Positions 12,601 to 24,790 of a stretch of 64,000 nucleotides of DNA are shown one piece after another. The position numbers and the translations under genes were made by a program. The notes beneath the pieces were generated by a model. That model was not told the DNA's origin. It did no database searches and worked only from the letters and a program-made list of their open reading frames with translations. The stretch's first letter is position 1. Each line of letters opens with the position of its first letter. The DNA comes from Beaufortia kweichowensis (lineage: Eukaryota > Chordata > Actinopteri > Cypriniformes > Gastromyzontidae): positions 975,433 through 1,039,432 of the forward strand of contig CM032818.1 in NCBI GenBank assembly GCA_019155185.1. Direction: 5' to 3'.

Positions 12601-13924
12601 ACAAAAAAGCCCAAACCAAACCACTGGGTTGTTTTAGGCCAAAATACTGGGTTGTTTTAACCCTCGCAATGGGTTTATACCTTTTCGTCCCAACCATGGG
12701 TTAAAATAACCCAGCATTTTTTGTACCTCATGATACACTTGGGTTTTGGAAATTTTTTAGGAAGTTTATTACATGTAAGCATGTGATGGATGAGTCTGTA
12801 AGTGTTTGTTGTTTAGGGACTTACAGGGACTTACTCATATATGTGACTCAAGCTGGACACACGCTGCTGAATTGTGTCTGGTTACTCGTAAAGCATCTGT
12901 CGGTGTTTTTATCACACTCTTTTATTATCTTTTTGAGGGTTGTTTATAACAGCACTGTGTATTCCAACACAAACTCTGTGATTTGTAAAGTAATAATCAG
13001 ATTCTCAGTAGACATAAAGAGGAACTGAATCTGATAATAAACAACAGCAAGCACATTTATGGTTTTGTAACTTCAAGCTGTTACGTAACTTTTTTAAGTG
13101 GCCGTCACACGTTGTTTGTTTTATTTTATTCAAAGAGTACTTATATAATTTAATTAAAATCTTTCTTCAGTGCGACACAAAAAAGATATTTTAAGAAAAG
13201 TGTTAGTGGTTTTGTGTTCATACAATAGAAATCAATGGGGGTCAGTGTTGTTTGATTATCAACATTCTTCAAAATATCTCCTTTTGTGTTCAGAATAACA
13301 AAGAAAAGAAAGTCTTACAGGTTTGACATGGCATGAGGATAAATAAGTAATGTAAGAATTTCATTTTTGGGGGTAACGGATTATCTGATTTGCACACTGA
13401 AAAGATTGACTAAATGATAAGAAGTTTGAATAAAGTCATTCATGAGTATAGCACAGTATAACCCTTTGTTGATTCTTGTTTTCTTTTGGCTCATAACAAC
13501 ATCTCAATGACTCCTGACCCCATTGAATGACTTCATTGTACTCATCAGGGAATAAAGAAGTACAGTCTAAAACAGCAGGTCTGTTTTATTCAATTTGGAA
13601 GAAATTGTTCAATAAAATCATTGGACAGCTGTACTTTTACAATCACATCTCTAGGGGAGGAGTTGTACCTCTCAGTTTTCGATGACACGCAGTCGAAGGC
13701 GCGCAAAACGACGCGAGGAGCGCAAATCTCTTTGTAAACAGACCTTCAGATAACACGCAAATACTGCAGTTTCATTTATTTGCGTTATTTATTTATTCTC
13801 AGACTGTTTTTCTTGCTTCTCTTTCTCTGTTTCGATCGCTTTACTTTCAGTCAGGAAAGCGCAGAAGACTCGTTTTAAATCATGTGAAGTTTGATGATCA
13901 GAAAGATTTGATGGACTTATAAAT
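9624..13924. other. Intergenic C-D with repeat fragments and 5' flank of D
   Basis: No supported gene. About 10,600-10,760 resembles 34,990-35,170 in order and wording, marking paralogous flanks of the C and H loci. The stretch 11,160-11,560 has a less AT-rich composition with TATA-like and AATAAA-like words and might be an old LTR or other repeat, but no matching partner was seen. A TIR-type repeat lies at 12,615-12,725. The last 300 bases before D are CpG-containing and pyrimidine-rich, probably promoter and 5' UTR. Confidence 0.45.
12615..12725. repeat. Small TIR repeat (MITE-like)
   Basis: Opposed copies of a GGGTTNTTTTAACCC-like word flank the segment: ctgggttgttttaaccc on one side, gggttaaaataacccag on the other. 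It is typical of short fish DNA-transposon derivatives. No coding capacity. Confidence 0.45.
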
Positions 13925-16900
13925 ATGATGACTTTATCTGTGTTATTCGGTGTGTGCTTATGGCTCGCATGTGGTAAGTGATTTATTTGTTTCAAATTCA
14001 TAACTTTGAGCTTTTTTATGTTAAAATGAATAGGTAATCAAAACCGCAACAAGATGAAACACGTTCATCTGAAGTGAAATCCTCATGAAGAAGAGCTGAT
14101 GCTATTCATTAAACATGTTTTATATTTCAAATGAAAACTATGATATATTTGATCATCTTCAGAAGTAGTCACACTTAGTAAAATCATACTCTTGACATTT
14201 TATCATCCAGCTTTTTAATATCATGTTGTAATGAAATTACAATTCATTATTTGCTCTTTTTTAAAATTTTCTCTACAAAAGTAATTTCAAACATTGAAAT
14301 ATTTTTAAGATCATAAGAAACATTTTTTTGTAACATCATCTCTTTATGTTTCAGGTGTGTTTGGTGATGAAGTGAAGTCAGTGTCAGTGATGGAGGGAGA
14401 TTCTGTTACTCTAAACACTGATCTTACTGACATACAGACAAATATACAGATAACTTGGACTTTTAAACAAAGCACTCGTTTAGCAGATATTATTAAAAGG
14501 AATCAAATTAACTTTTTCTTTGTAAGTACGACAGGTTTATTTAATGATCGTCTACAAATGAACAATCAGACTGGATCTCTCACCATCACAAACATCAGAA
14601 CTGATCACTCTGGACTTTATCAACTACAGATTAGCAGAGACAACATCTCATTCATGAGTTTTAATGTTATTGTCCATGGTGAGTATTATATTTAGAAAGA
14701 AATATTATATGTTTTTGGTAAGTTATGTTTCTTTTTTATCAATTATTATGGTGTTTTCAGCTCGTCTGCCTGTTCCTGTCATCAGCCGAGACACTTCACA
14801 ATGTTCATCATCATCATCATCATCAATCTCATCATGTGTGTTTGTGTGTTCAGTGATGAATGTGTCACATGTGACTCTCTCCTGGTATAAAGGAAACAGT
14901 TTATTCTCCAGCATCAGTGTGTCTGATCTCAACATCAGTCTCTCTCTATCTCTGGAGGTGGAATATCAGGATACAAACACATACAGCTGTGTGATCAACA
15001 ATCCCATCACAAACCACACACAACATCTCAACATCAATCAACTCTGTCAGCCGTGTTCAGGTGAGACAGCAATAAAGAAACATACATATTTATCTCTACC
15101 CATAAGTTATTAATTCTTTTTAATTTGTTCATTACAGCACTTTCGCAAAGTCCACATTCTGGAAAGATAGTTGTTGGTCTGGTTTTAGTGCTTGTGGTTA
15201 CAGCAGCTGTGGGTTTGATGTGCTTTCTGTACAGAAACTCTAGACGCAAAAGACATGAAGGCAAGTATCATTTATTTTTAACTGTATTAAATTTTATAAG
15301 AGTGGTTCCTGTGAAAGAAGTGTGAAAACTGTCATTATTAAAAACAGTTCAGTCTCATGATGAGGAGGAGATACATTATGCCGATCCAACATTTTGTGCA
15401 CGTGGTAAAGAATGTCCGGTAAGAGATTGTGTTGCTGTGTGCACTTTTGCACTGACTTCTTTGGTTTTTGTCAAAGCTTTAGTCTCTACAAGCACGCAGA
15501 GAACCATCAATGTTTGCTTGCCAAAGAGAAAGGACCAAAAATAACAGGCTATTTATATTTGTGCTATTGTTGTAAAGCTCTGCAGGTGTATCTATTTTTG
15601 CTTGGCTGGCTTTTGTGCTGTATGTGTCAAATACAAGGTCACAAACACCTGCAATGCAGAAACAGTGACTACATGTTTACATGCACCAGCTTTTGTCAAT
15701 CTGAATGAATCAGTCCAGTTGCAGGTTAAGAAAATCTTGTTTGTATGTCCCCCAAACATTGCAATCTTATATCTGTTTACATTTAGATTATACAGTTTTG
15801 TTCAAAATAATAGCAGTACAATGTGACTAACCAGAATAATCAAGGTTTTTAGTATAATTTTTATTGCTACGTGGCAAACAAGTTACCAGTAGGTACAGTA
15901 GATTCTCAGAAAACAAACAAGACCCAGCATGCATGATATGCACGCTCTTAAGGCTGTGCAATTGGGCAATTAGTTGAATTAGTTGAAAGGGGTGTGTTCA
16001 AAAAAATAGCAGTGTGGCATTCAATCACTGAGGTCATCATTTTTGTGAAGAAACAGGTGTGAATCAGGTGGCCCCTATTTAAGGATGAAGCCAGCACTTG
16101 CTAAACATGCCTTAAAATGGAGAGCAAATCCAGAGAAACGTGGAAGAAAACGGAAGACAACCAACAAAATGGATCGAAGAATAACCAGAATGGCAAAGGC
16201 TCAGCCAATGATCACCTCCAGGATGATCAAAGACAGTCTGGAGTTACCTGTAAGTACTGTGACAGTTAGAAGACGTCTGTGTGAAGCTAATCTATTTTCA
16301 AGAATCCCCCGCAAAGTCCCTCTGTTAAAAAAAAGGCATGTGCAGAAGAGGTTACGATTTGCCAAAGAACATCAACTGGCCTAAAGAGAAATGGAGGAAC
16401 ATTTTGTGGACTGATGAGAGTAAAATTTTTCTTTTTGGGTCCAAGGGCCACAGGCAGTTTGTGAGACGCGACCCCAAACTCTGAATTCAAGCCACAGTAC
16501 ACAGTGAAGACAGTGAAGCATGGTGGTGCAAGCATCATGATATGGGCATGTTTCTCCTACTATGGTGTTGGGCCTATTTATCGCATACCAGGCATCATGG
16601 ATCAGTTTGCTTATGTTAAAATACTTGAAGAGGTCATGTTGCCTTATGCTGAAGAGGACATGCCCTTGAAATGGTTGTTTCAACAAGACAATGACCCCAA
16701 ACACACTAGTAAACGAGCAAAGTCTTGGTTCCAAACCAACAAAATTAATGTTATGGAGTGGCCAGCCCAATCTCCAGACCTTAATCCAATCGAGAACTTG
16801 TGAGGTGATATCAAAAATGCTGTTTCTGAAGCAAAACCAAGAAATGTGAATGAATTGTGGAATGTTGTTAAAGAATCATGGAGTGGAATAACAGCTGAGA

Positions 16901-17892
16901 GGTGCCACAAGTTGGTTGACTCCATGCCACACAGATGTGAAGCAGTTTTAAAAAACTGTGGTCATACAACTAAATATTAGTTTAGTGATTCACAGGATTG
17001 CTAAATCCTAGAAACAAAAACGTTTGTACAAAATAGTTTTGAGTTTGTACAGTCAAAGGCAGACACTGCTATTTTTTTGAACACACCCCTTTCAACTAAT
17101 TGCCCAATTGCACAGCCTTAAGAGCGTGCATATCATGAATGCTGGGTCTTGTTTGTTTTCTGAGAATCTACTGCACCTACTGGTAACTTGTTTGCCACGT
17201 AGCAATAAAAAATATACTAAAAACCTTGATTATTCTGGTTAGTCACATTGTACTGCTATTATTTTGAACAATACTGTATATATTGTATCATACTGATAGT
17301 TCAGATATATTGATTATAAATACATTCTGTGACAATTTACATTTAAAGTTTTGAGTCAATAACAGTGAAATTGCCCTTATTAATCCATCAATCTGATTAC
17401 AGATGGATTATTTGGTTGCATGTGAACAGCTAATGACGCCCATCACAAACCAGTATTTTGTTAAATGACGCCATCTAGTGGTGAAAATATATTACATAAC
17501 TCTTCTCAGTAGTTAGTATTATGTAATTTTAATGACTTTGCCATTCATTAAGAAAGAGTAATATCAATATTATTAGGGTGTTAATTTAGTTTTGACTATT
17601 TAAGCAGTTTAATAAAAGCAAATTAGTCTATACTTAAATCTCATAGCTTTGTAAATCTCATGTGACCATTAAAACATGTGAAACACGTATACACAAACAT
17701 AAGGCTACATGCTTTATTTGTTGTCTGTTGGCTTTAGTCTGAATGTAAAATCTCTGTATTGCAATAACAACGAACAAAATATGTATTTTTACAGTCTAAA
17801 TCTGAGGATAGATGAGTCAAACCTTGTGTTTGTGTTTCGTGTTTCTACAGAAAGCTGAAGACCACACGGTGTACTCGTGTGTTGTGAGATGA
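13925..17892 (+). CDS. Receptor D: SLAM/CD2-family-like with ITSM
   Basis: Six exons: signal 13925-13973 (MMTLSVLFGVCLWLACG), V-like 14355-14678, C2 14761-15060, transmembrane 15138-15260, tail-1 15348-15418, tail-2 17851-17892. The V domain is the most divergent of the cluster in its middle (ITWTFKQSTRLADI, then FFFVSTTGLF) but keeps the shared A-B and E-G parts. The C2 exon has CVFVC in place of CVLLC. The transmembrane exon ends in a GC donor (gaag then gcaagt). Tail-1 carries EEEIHYADPTF; tail-2 reads KAEDHTVYSCVVR, in which TVYSCV is a perfect TxYxxV. In mammals this motif binds SAP/EAT-2 or SHP phosphatases. A Tc1-like transposon lies in the last intron. AATAAA at 18292-18297 is a candidate polyadenylation signal. 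Confidence 0.82.
15793..17276 (+). mobile_element. Tc1/mariner-like transposon, complete ends, broken transposase
   Basis: The element is about 1,484 bp, flanked by TA at 15791-15792 and 17277-17278. Outer inverted repeats begin CAGTTTTGTTCAAAATAATA on the left and mirror at the right end; a second inverted pair lies inside (about 15,985-16,020 and 17,060-17,096), giving an IR/DR arrangement with about 200-bp terminal regions. It is inserted in the last intron of receptor D in the same orientation. Apparent low divergence between the ends suggests a fairly young insertion, though this was not measured. Confidence 0.88.
16085..16980 (+). pseudogene. Tc1-like transposase, frameshifted and interrupted
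   Basis: The first open segment (16085-16384) carries the HTH DNA-binding part, with a GRKRKT basic patch and a TVRRRLCEANL helix. It ends at a stop, after which the frame changes: WTDESKIFLFG (first catalytic Asp) lies near 16,410 in another frame with a stop following PKL. The second open segment from 16504 holds KHGGASIMIWACF, FQQDNDPKHTS (second Asp) and SPDLNPIENL (catalytic Glu). A TGA follows where a tryptophan is usual. As read, no full transposase could be made. Confidence 0.85.
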
Positions 17893-20404
17893 CCTCATCA
17901 GCGTATTGTCTGAAAGTATCTTGGCTATAAATCAGCCACTCGTGTGTAGATTTCATGTACATAAGTCATTTTTAAACACTGAAAGTTTTGATTCCTCTTG
18001 TTATCTGTTTCAATGTTATCATGTGTGTGACAATTTGTTAAGAGAATCATTCATTGCATCTGTTGCATGTGCTGTTGAGTAATCTGGTTAAAGGGTGGTA
18101 GGTTTTGGTAGGTTGGTAGGATTTGTTTTATCTTGAACACCTTAATTGTTATAAGCCTTGCATTTTTTACTACACGCTCATTAAAACATTTTATACATTC
18201 ATCTTTTATGTATTAGGACAGACTTGATCTGAGATGCTACATGTTCTTGTACAGTATTTATTTGAAGTGGTTTTCATGTTGGTTTTCTATAAATAAATGA
18301 TAAACAAATAATCTTTTATTGTTTTGTACTTCACACAAACATCGTGTTTTATTTATGCTACTTATAATGCTAATATATATATGCAAAGTTTTGGTATATT
18401 TTTAGCTTCAGTCACATTAATTATACACTCTTAAAAATAAATGTGCTTCATGGTGTCATAAAACCATTTTTGCTTGAATGGTTCCATAAAGAACCTTCAA
18501 TGTCCCAAGAACCTGTTTCACAAAAGGTAGTTAGTAGTGGAAATAAACCAATGGCATCATTTGAAGAACCTTTCAAAGCATGTTTATTTTTAGGAGTGTC
18601 AGGACATGTCAGATAACACGTGTTAGTCAGTGAGTCAGTGTTTCTCAACCAGAGGGTCACAAGATGATGTCAAATTATTTAAAATAAGACAAAACAAGCA
18701 TAACAACCAACACAGGTTATTTCTGAGTATTTGTTCATTTTTTATAATTAATAGACATGTTACTATTCATGCCAAGAATATTGTATCAGGTAGAAATTGT
18801 GAGTAGGGAGCTTTAAATATTGTTGTGAGTGAGAAAGGTTGAGATCCACTGTGTAAAGTGAAAAATATTTATTATTATAAATATTATATTATAGGATGTC
18901 TTTTTCATGCATGTTTCTACCAGCAGAGGGCGCCATTGGCCATCTCACAAGTCTCACAGGTGTAAAACGGTAAATAAAACAATATTCTAACACTATAGAC
19001 TTTAGACAAGAATTCATTTATATCCATTTATCAGTTCAACAGTTTAAGAATAAGTTGTTTTAGTAGTTAAAGGGTTTAGTTGGTGTTAAACCACTGAGAG
19101 TTGTGTGGTGTTTTTATAAAGGCAGGTCTTTGTTTTTAATGTGTTTTTTTATGTGGTTTGATTTTGTATAAAGCAGGTGTCATAGTGAATTTGGCAATGG
19201 GGTGTGCAGTATAACACCTGGATGGAGCTATCGCTATCGTCCCATTTCATCTGCAGCATCTGGGCTGGTACAGGAACGTCTGGAGGTAAATATTGAATTC
19301 TTATGTCTTTACTCGCATTAGATCATTGCTCACCTCGGCAACCAGGTTTTCAACTAATAACCTGTGCTGTAAATGTGAAATACTAATATTGATGGATGGG
19401 AAAAACAACACTCCTTCAGCTAGAGGGTCAGTGTAGTTGTGGCATATGTCCACTAGGTCCCAACAAACAGCATGTTGACCCATATTTGCTGAAAGTGACT
19501 GAAAGATATTTTCATTCTCTCTAGTCTTTTGGCATTCCTTCACAGTCGTGCAGCACAAACATGACAGAAACATGTCAAACTATAATGCATGTATGCAATA
19601 ATGTGTTATTAGCATTTTTCAGATTTCAGACAAATCAGTTTCTAAATAAGTATGAAATGAAAATAGTTCATGCCATATGAATGAATGGATTTAGTTTGAT
19701 AGTTGTATGTGTTTTATATATGAAATATTGTGGAGATGTGTTCTTTGCCAATGGAAATGTCCTCTCCTTCCTAAGACTAACACATCCTCTACAGATTTTA
19801 ATATAATCACAAAGGTTAAATACTGATTGGGTAATAATCATTAAAAATCTTTTAGTCATGTCAAAAGATAAATGCTTATTACACATTGATTTTTGAAAAT
19901 CCACACAAAGGCTATAACAAAACAGACGTATCCATGGGGCTGTTTTACATTAGACTTTTAGTAAAATCTTTTGCTAAATGAATACATTTAATTTTTCAGG
20001 ATAATTGTTCAGCCTGATTTTTCAGCCTGTTCAGCTACACTTTATGTACAAAAGTTGCAACAAATCTGACTGAACTTCAGAATGTGTTTTTAAAGTATTC
20101 CTCATAGTTCACGGGTCAGAATTTTCCCCTTTAGTTTTTATTCAAGGATTTACACTAGAAAGTGGATCATATCTGTGTTCTGCAGGAAGTTTGGTGAAGT
20201 GTTGGATTATGTGATTCAAGGGGACTCATGCCCTAGTCAATATGACGGGCGTGTTGATGTATCGCAGCAACGGACAGAAGTGGCCAATGTCATATATATA
20301 TATATATATATATACACTCAATACTTAGTTGGGGCTCATTTTGTGAATGGAATTAGTGAAATAAATAAACTTTTTGATGATATTCTAATTATATGACCAG
20401 CACC
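17893..20404. other. Intergenic D-E with repeats and a paralogous block
   Basis: No supported gene. Contents: 3' UTR of D, a MITE at 18426-18598, a block at about 18,897-19,290 that resembles 25,790-26,150, a possible V-exon relic near 20,180-20,280, and a TA run at about 20,290-20,314. Confidence 0.5.
18426..18598. repeat. hAT-type MITE (CACTCTTAAAA family)
   Basis: It starts cactcttaaaaataaa and ends with an imperfect inverse, tttatttttaggagtg. The interior contains the ccataaagaacc and gaacctttc words shared with other copies in this window (26543, 27083, 32581, 34773, 35929). Such repeats are common in teleost introns and intergenic DNA. Confidence 0.65.
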
Positions 20405-20845
20405 TGTATATGGGAGGGGTCAGTGACTGTACAGCAAGGCGTCTAACGAGATGCGCGTTTTGTGTGTTTTTATTATTTTTCTCCGCAGAACAAGAATCTA
20501 TTTATATTTATCCGGACAGATCGCTGCATTTTAGTCATTCATCTGTGGAAATGCCTTAAAACGCACAAGTCTGTGATTTAACCGGATTACGTGAGCCGTT
20601 TGTTTTTCTTTGTGTTCATTACAAGTTGGGACATGATACATGTTACACCCTTAAACCAGCTTTCATTTTGTGAACTCGTGGAAGTTTCCCGATGTCTTTA
20701 ACTTTAGTCTGTGAAACTATTATGGATGTGAAAATGACGACGTGATGGTCGTGTATGTCACGTTCTGGGTGTGATTCACTAATCCAACTTACTTTATACA
20801 TAATATGGAGTTTCATGATAAGAAAGTTTGGGAGAAAATTGGATC
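20405..20845 (+). promoter_or_regulatory. 5' flank/UTR of receptor E (duplicated at 36,887-37,342)
   Basis: This stretch is nearly the same as the region before receptor G, starting tatgggaggggtc and including a GATCGCTGCATTTTA word and a polypyrimidine-AG (possible 5' UTR acceptor) near 20,485. It is more G+C-rich than its surroundings. Preservation in both copies is expected from a recent duplication and does not by itself prove function. Confidence 0.45.
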
Positions 20846-22979
20846 ATGATTCATAAATCGCTTTTCTTTTGTCTGTGCTTGTGGTGGGCACGTGGTAAGT
20901 TGGTTTTATGGTTTAATATCTCTTATTTTGTTTTATTAGTTATGTGAACGCATATACATAATTAGCAGTAAATAATGTTTTGTACTTATTTAAGCTTTAT
21001 TGTCTTAAATTAGGACAAAATAAATAAATATATAAGCAGCTGCAGAAAAAGAAGAGACTGATGAAAACATTAACTTTATCTTAAAGAAAATCATATCTGT
21101 TGTAGCAATGGTGTTAACCACACGTATGAACGAGGCAATTCTTTGTATTTACTGTGTAGTTTGTTTACATACATTTTAATCAGTGTCTCGATTTTTATGT
21201 TTCAGGTGTGTTTGGTGATGAAGTGAAGTCAGTGTCAGTGATGAAGGGAGATTCTGTTACTCTAAACACTGATCTTACTCATATACAGAGAGACGATCAC
21301 ATACTGTGGATGTTTGGACCTCAGGGGACTCGTATAGCTGAAATATATAAGGAAAACATTGATATGTTTGACGGTCATGAAACATTTGGTGACAGACTGA
21401 AGTTGGACAGTCAGACTGGATCTCTCACCATCACAAACATCAGAATCACAGATTCTGGACTTTATAAACTACAGATCAGCGGTGACAAAGGAACTTCATA
21501 CAAGAGATTTAATGTTACTGTATATGGTGAGTGAAGAAGTCTTGATATGTCTTTTAGTTTTCAATGTAATGGCAAATAAAATTGTGCTTGTTAATTAGTA
21601 CTGTAGGATTTAGGCATGTTTGAATATAGAGTGATATATCATTATGAGGACTGTGTTAAACAGCAGTCAGGGTGTGACTGTGAGTTACTGCTGAGAGGTG
21701 CTACTTAAATTATATTATTGTATATTATAATCATTTAAAATATTAAAGAAATATAAAATATATAAAGAAATATTCTGACAAAATCTCTATTCTGACAAAA
21801 ACTATTCTGATCATTTCTCATATTAATTTTTCAATTTATATTTCCTTTTATATTTCCAGCACCTCTTCCTGTGCCTGTAATCAGCCTCACTGAAAACTGT
21901 TCTTCATCATCATCAGAAAGATCATCAAGCTCAAAATGTGTGTTGTTGTGTTCAGTGATGAATGTGACACATGTGACTCTCTCCTGGTATAAAGGAAACA
22001 GTTTATTGTCCAACATCAGTGTGTCTGATCTCAACATCAGACTCTCTCTATCTCTGGAGGTGGAATATCAGGATACAAACACATACAGCTGTGTGATCAA
22101 CAATCCCATCACAAACCACACACAACATCTCAACATCAGTCATGTCTGTAAACTGTGTTCAGGTAACGACAGTGTCATGTCCAACTTTAAAAACTAAATG
22201 TTGTCACCCTTTACTAAAATGTATTTCTAAAAATGGATTAACAAAAAGTGTATGCATGTTGTATAGTTGTGCTTGGAGTGTGAACTAAAGCTTAGCTTTG
22301 AGAAAGATTTGGGGAGGATTGGCAAAAAATTACAACACAAGTGCAAAGTTTACTGGGTCAAGACTCAAGAGAATGATTGCAAAGTAAAAAACAAGAGGAT
22401 GAACAAAATATTTATCACTGATGCAACTCAGTTAGTTCATTCTTTATATACAAGGAGCTTTTTATTGCATTTGTTTGCACATTAAAAAATATTTTTTTAC
22501 ACTGATATGCTGTAGTTGCTCTGCACTAAATAATTTGTCACATAAATCCCTTAACCAAGTTCAGCGTTTTCTCCATTTTATCGCATACATTAAAAGTTCA
22601 TATTGTATGTTTTGGTTAAAGACTCATTTATTGTTTTGTGTTTCTTTATTACAGATCAGCGCAGCAGTACACATTGGGTGATAATAGCTGTTGTTGTAGT
22701 GATTCTTGTTTTAGCTGTTATTGTACTTGCTGTGATGTGTAACTGGAGGAGGTTTAAGCCTGTGATAAATCAAGGTAAGCATTATCTAAAACTGATCCAT
22801 TTAAAATAACATTTTCAATTAATAAATAGTCTTGTAGTGTGAAAAGTGTGATTATTATTAAAACAGTTCAGGACATTTTGTTCACGCAGTGTACAGAGTT
22901 CAGTTGCTGTTGTGCGCTGTGTACTTCTGTCATCCTGAAGAAAGCTGAAACCACAACGCAGACGCTGAAAGATGCTTGA
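20846..22979 (+). CDS. Receptor E: SLAM/CD2-family-like, near-duplicate of G
   Basis: Exons: signal 20846-20894 (MIHKSLFFCLCLWWARG), V-like 21206-21526, C2 21860-22162, transmembrane 22655-22774, terminal tail 22867-22979. The V domain is the WMFGPQGTRIAEI type with EGD changed to KGD (VMKGDSVTL). The serine run in the C2 exon is altered to SSSSERSSSSK. The transmembrane stretch is a long Val/Ile/Leu run followed by MCNWRRFK, and its donor is an ordinary GT, unlike the GC donors of A, B, D, H and I. Tail-1 has lost the roughly 30 bases that encode the EEVLYA motif in G, and it reads through to TGA at 22979. A further exon-like segment at 23298-23348 encodes an ITIM-like VVYSSI, but no in-frame donor reaches it. 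The ending is inferred. Confidence 0.75.
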
Positions 22980-23138
22980 ACAAATGAAACCTGTCAAACC
23001 TGTCCTTTGCGCTGTCGTTTGATGATGCATGATGATCAGAAAACCAACAATTCTCAATTAGATTTTCTGGGCATATCAAATATTACAGCTCTTTGTGCAT
23101 TTAAAAGCCTTCAATGTTCAACACTGCTTCATAATATA

Positions 23139-23247
23139 GTGACTCCAAAATGTATTTGGACACATACAAAGGTTTGAATGTCACTGGAAATAATATTGCC
23201 ACCTGGTTTGATATCTGAAATAACTGTCCAGACACTTTTTGGAGTCA
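23139..23247. repeat. Small MITE-like repeat, also at 39,818-39,925
   Basis: The left end reads gtgactccaaaatg and the right end is its approximate inverse (tttttggagtca). The same element sits at the matching place in the intron or flank of receptor G, so it pre-dates the E/G duplication. Confidence 0.5.
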
Positions 23248-23297
23248 AGATTACTTCTAGAAACTGTATTCTTATTGTTCAATTTGTTTTCTTACAG

Positions 23298-23348
23298 AAA
23301 GTTGATGAAGAGGACCATGTAGTGTACTCCAGCATCACTAAGAGATGA
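23298..23348 (+). pseudogene. Stranded last exon of receptor E (ITIM-like)
   Basis: A good acceptor (ttttcttacag) precedes a phase-0 frame encoding KVDEEDHVVYSSITKR and stop. It is homologous to the tail-2 exons of D and H. It needs a phase-0 donor upstream. The transmembrane exon ends in phase 1 (joining gives an immediate stop), and E's tail-1 exon lacks a GT donor. It may be unused, or used through a splice not visible here. Confidence 0.55.
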
Positions 23349-23849
23349 CACAAACAGTATACTGTTGGTGTATGAATAGATTTTTTAAATGTTTATGTTT
23401 TCTTAGTCTAGCACAGCTGTATATCAGCCAATGGTGTTTTTTAAGACGCTTCAGGAGTGTTCCTTGACTTCTGTTTCGACTTGCCTGAGCCTGTCTAGTT
23501 TATTCAATAGATCCATCAGCAAGTGTTTTCAGATTACTTATTAAGTGAAGGGTCTAACCAAACATGTATTTGCACTTTAAACATTTCATAAACAGTCTTT
23601 ATAAATTTATGAAGAAATAAATAAGACTATTAATATCAATTGTGACAATTCGCAACTGAATACAAGAAGAATACAAAGAATACAAGACAACAGTACTGTA
23701 ATGTAATGTTTTCCTGTAAAGCTGCTTTAATACTGTTTGCACTTTAAAATCTGTTGTAAAAATGTGACTTGATTGTAACTATTAAACAATTTAAACTTGA
23801 TTTGACTTTAAAAAATTAAACAAATATTCCACAAGTATGTTTTGCCACC

Positions 23850-24790
23850 TAGTGTTCATATAAGAAAATGACATCACTGTCGGTGTTTTTACTTTCGCTT
23901 TCTGTTTGGATTTGACGTAATAAACGAGAAGAGCGACCGCAGCCACGCCCACCACAGCATAAACCAATGACATTCTCTTCAAACGACTGTATAAGTGCAT
24001 AGAGACTGTGGAAATAAAATATTAATATTATCTGTAAATACCAACATTTAAACTTGAAGACATTACACCAAGTACCTAAATAATTAAAAGCACTACTGAC
24101 ATACCTGAACACGTGTTGATTGATGTTGAGATGTTGTGTGTGGTTTGTGATGGGATTGTTGATCACACAGCTGTATGTGTTTGTATCCTGATATTCCACC
24201 TCCAGAGATAGAGAGAGTCTGATGTTGAGATCAGACACACTGATGTTGGACAATAAACAGTTTCCTTTATACCAGGAGAGAGTCACATGTGACACATTCA
24301 TCACTGAACACACAAACACACATGATGAGATTGATGATGATGATGATGATGAACATTGTGAAGAGTTACTGCTGATGACAGGAACAGACAGATGAGCTGT
24401 AAAACAAACATCATAGTATGTGTGATAATGCAACAGATTCACTGTCTGTGATAAAAAGAGAAAATTTCTCACCATAGACAGTAACATTAAATCTCTTGTA
24501 TGAAGTTCCTCTGTTACTTATAATCTGCAGTTGATAAAGTCCAGAGTTTGTGATTCTGATGTTTGTGATGGTGAGAGATCCAGTCTGACTGTCCAACTTC
24601 AGTCTGTCAACAAATATCTCATTGCTGTCATACATGTCAATACCTTTTTTTTTAATTTCAGCTGTATGAGTCTCTCGAGGTCCAAACATCCACAGTATCT
24701 GATCATCTCTCTGTATGTCAGTAAGATCAGTGTTTAGAGTAACAGAATCTCCCTCCATCACGGACACTGACTTCACTTCATCTGGATCAC
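23850..24790 (-). pseudogene. Receptor F: inverted SLAM/CD2-like gene, frame broken before the membrane exon
   Basis: Minus-strand exons are V-like 24790-24473 (GDPDEVK start, then WMFGPRETHTAEI), C2 24396-24105 and a transmembrane exon starting at 24005. The V and C2 exons are intact Ig domains with the family features (no V cysteines; CVFVC, SWYKG and TYSC in C2; NCLLSN instead of NSLLSN). The end of C2 lacks 8 bases that encode the VCxTC region in the others, so splicing to 24005 shifts the frame. The transmembrane frame (MSLVYAVVGVAAVALLVYY, same class as C) is then not read; instead a short hydrophilic tail ends at TAG near 23850. A secreted protein or a pseudogene are both possible. No leader exon was found in 24,800-26,500. 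Confidence 0.65.

Noticed and set aside
15412..15826. Two Cys-rich open frames after D's tail-1 exon
   Set aside because: They lie in an intron, overlap each other, have no splice or domain support and end at the transposon edge.
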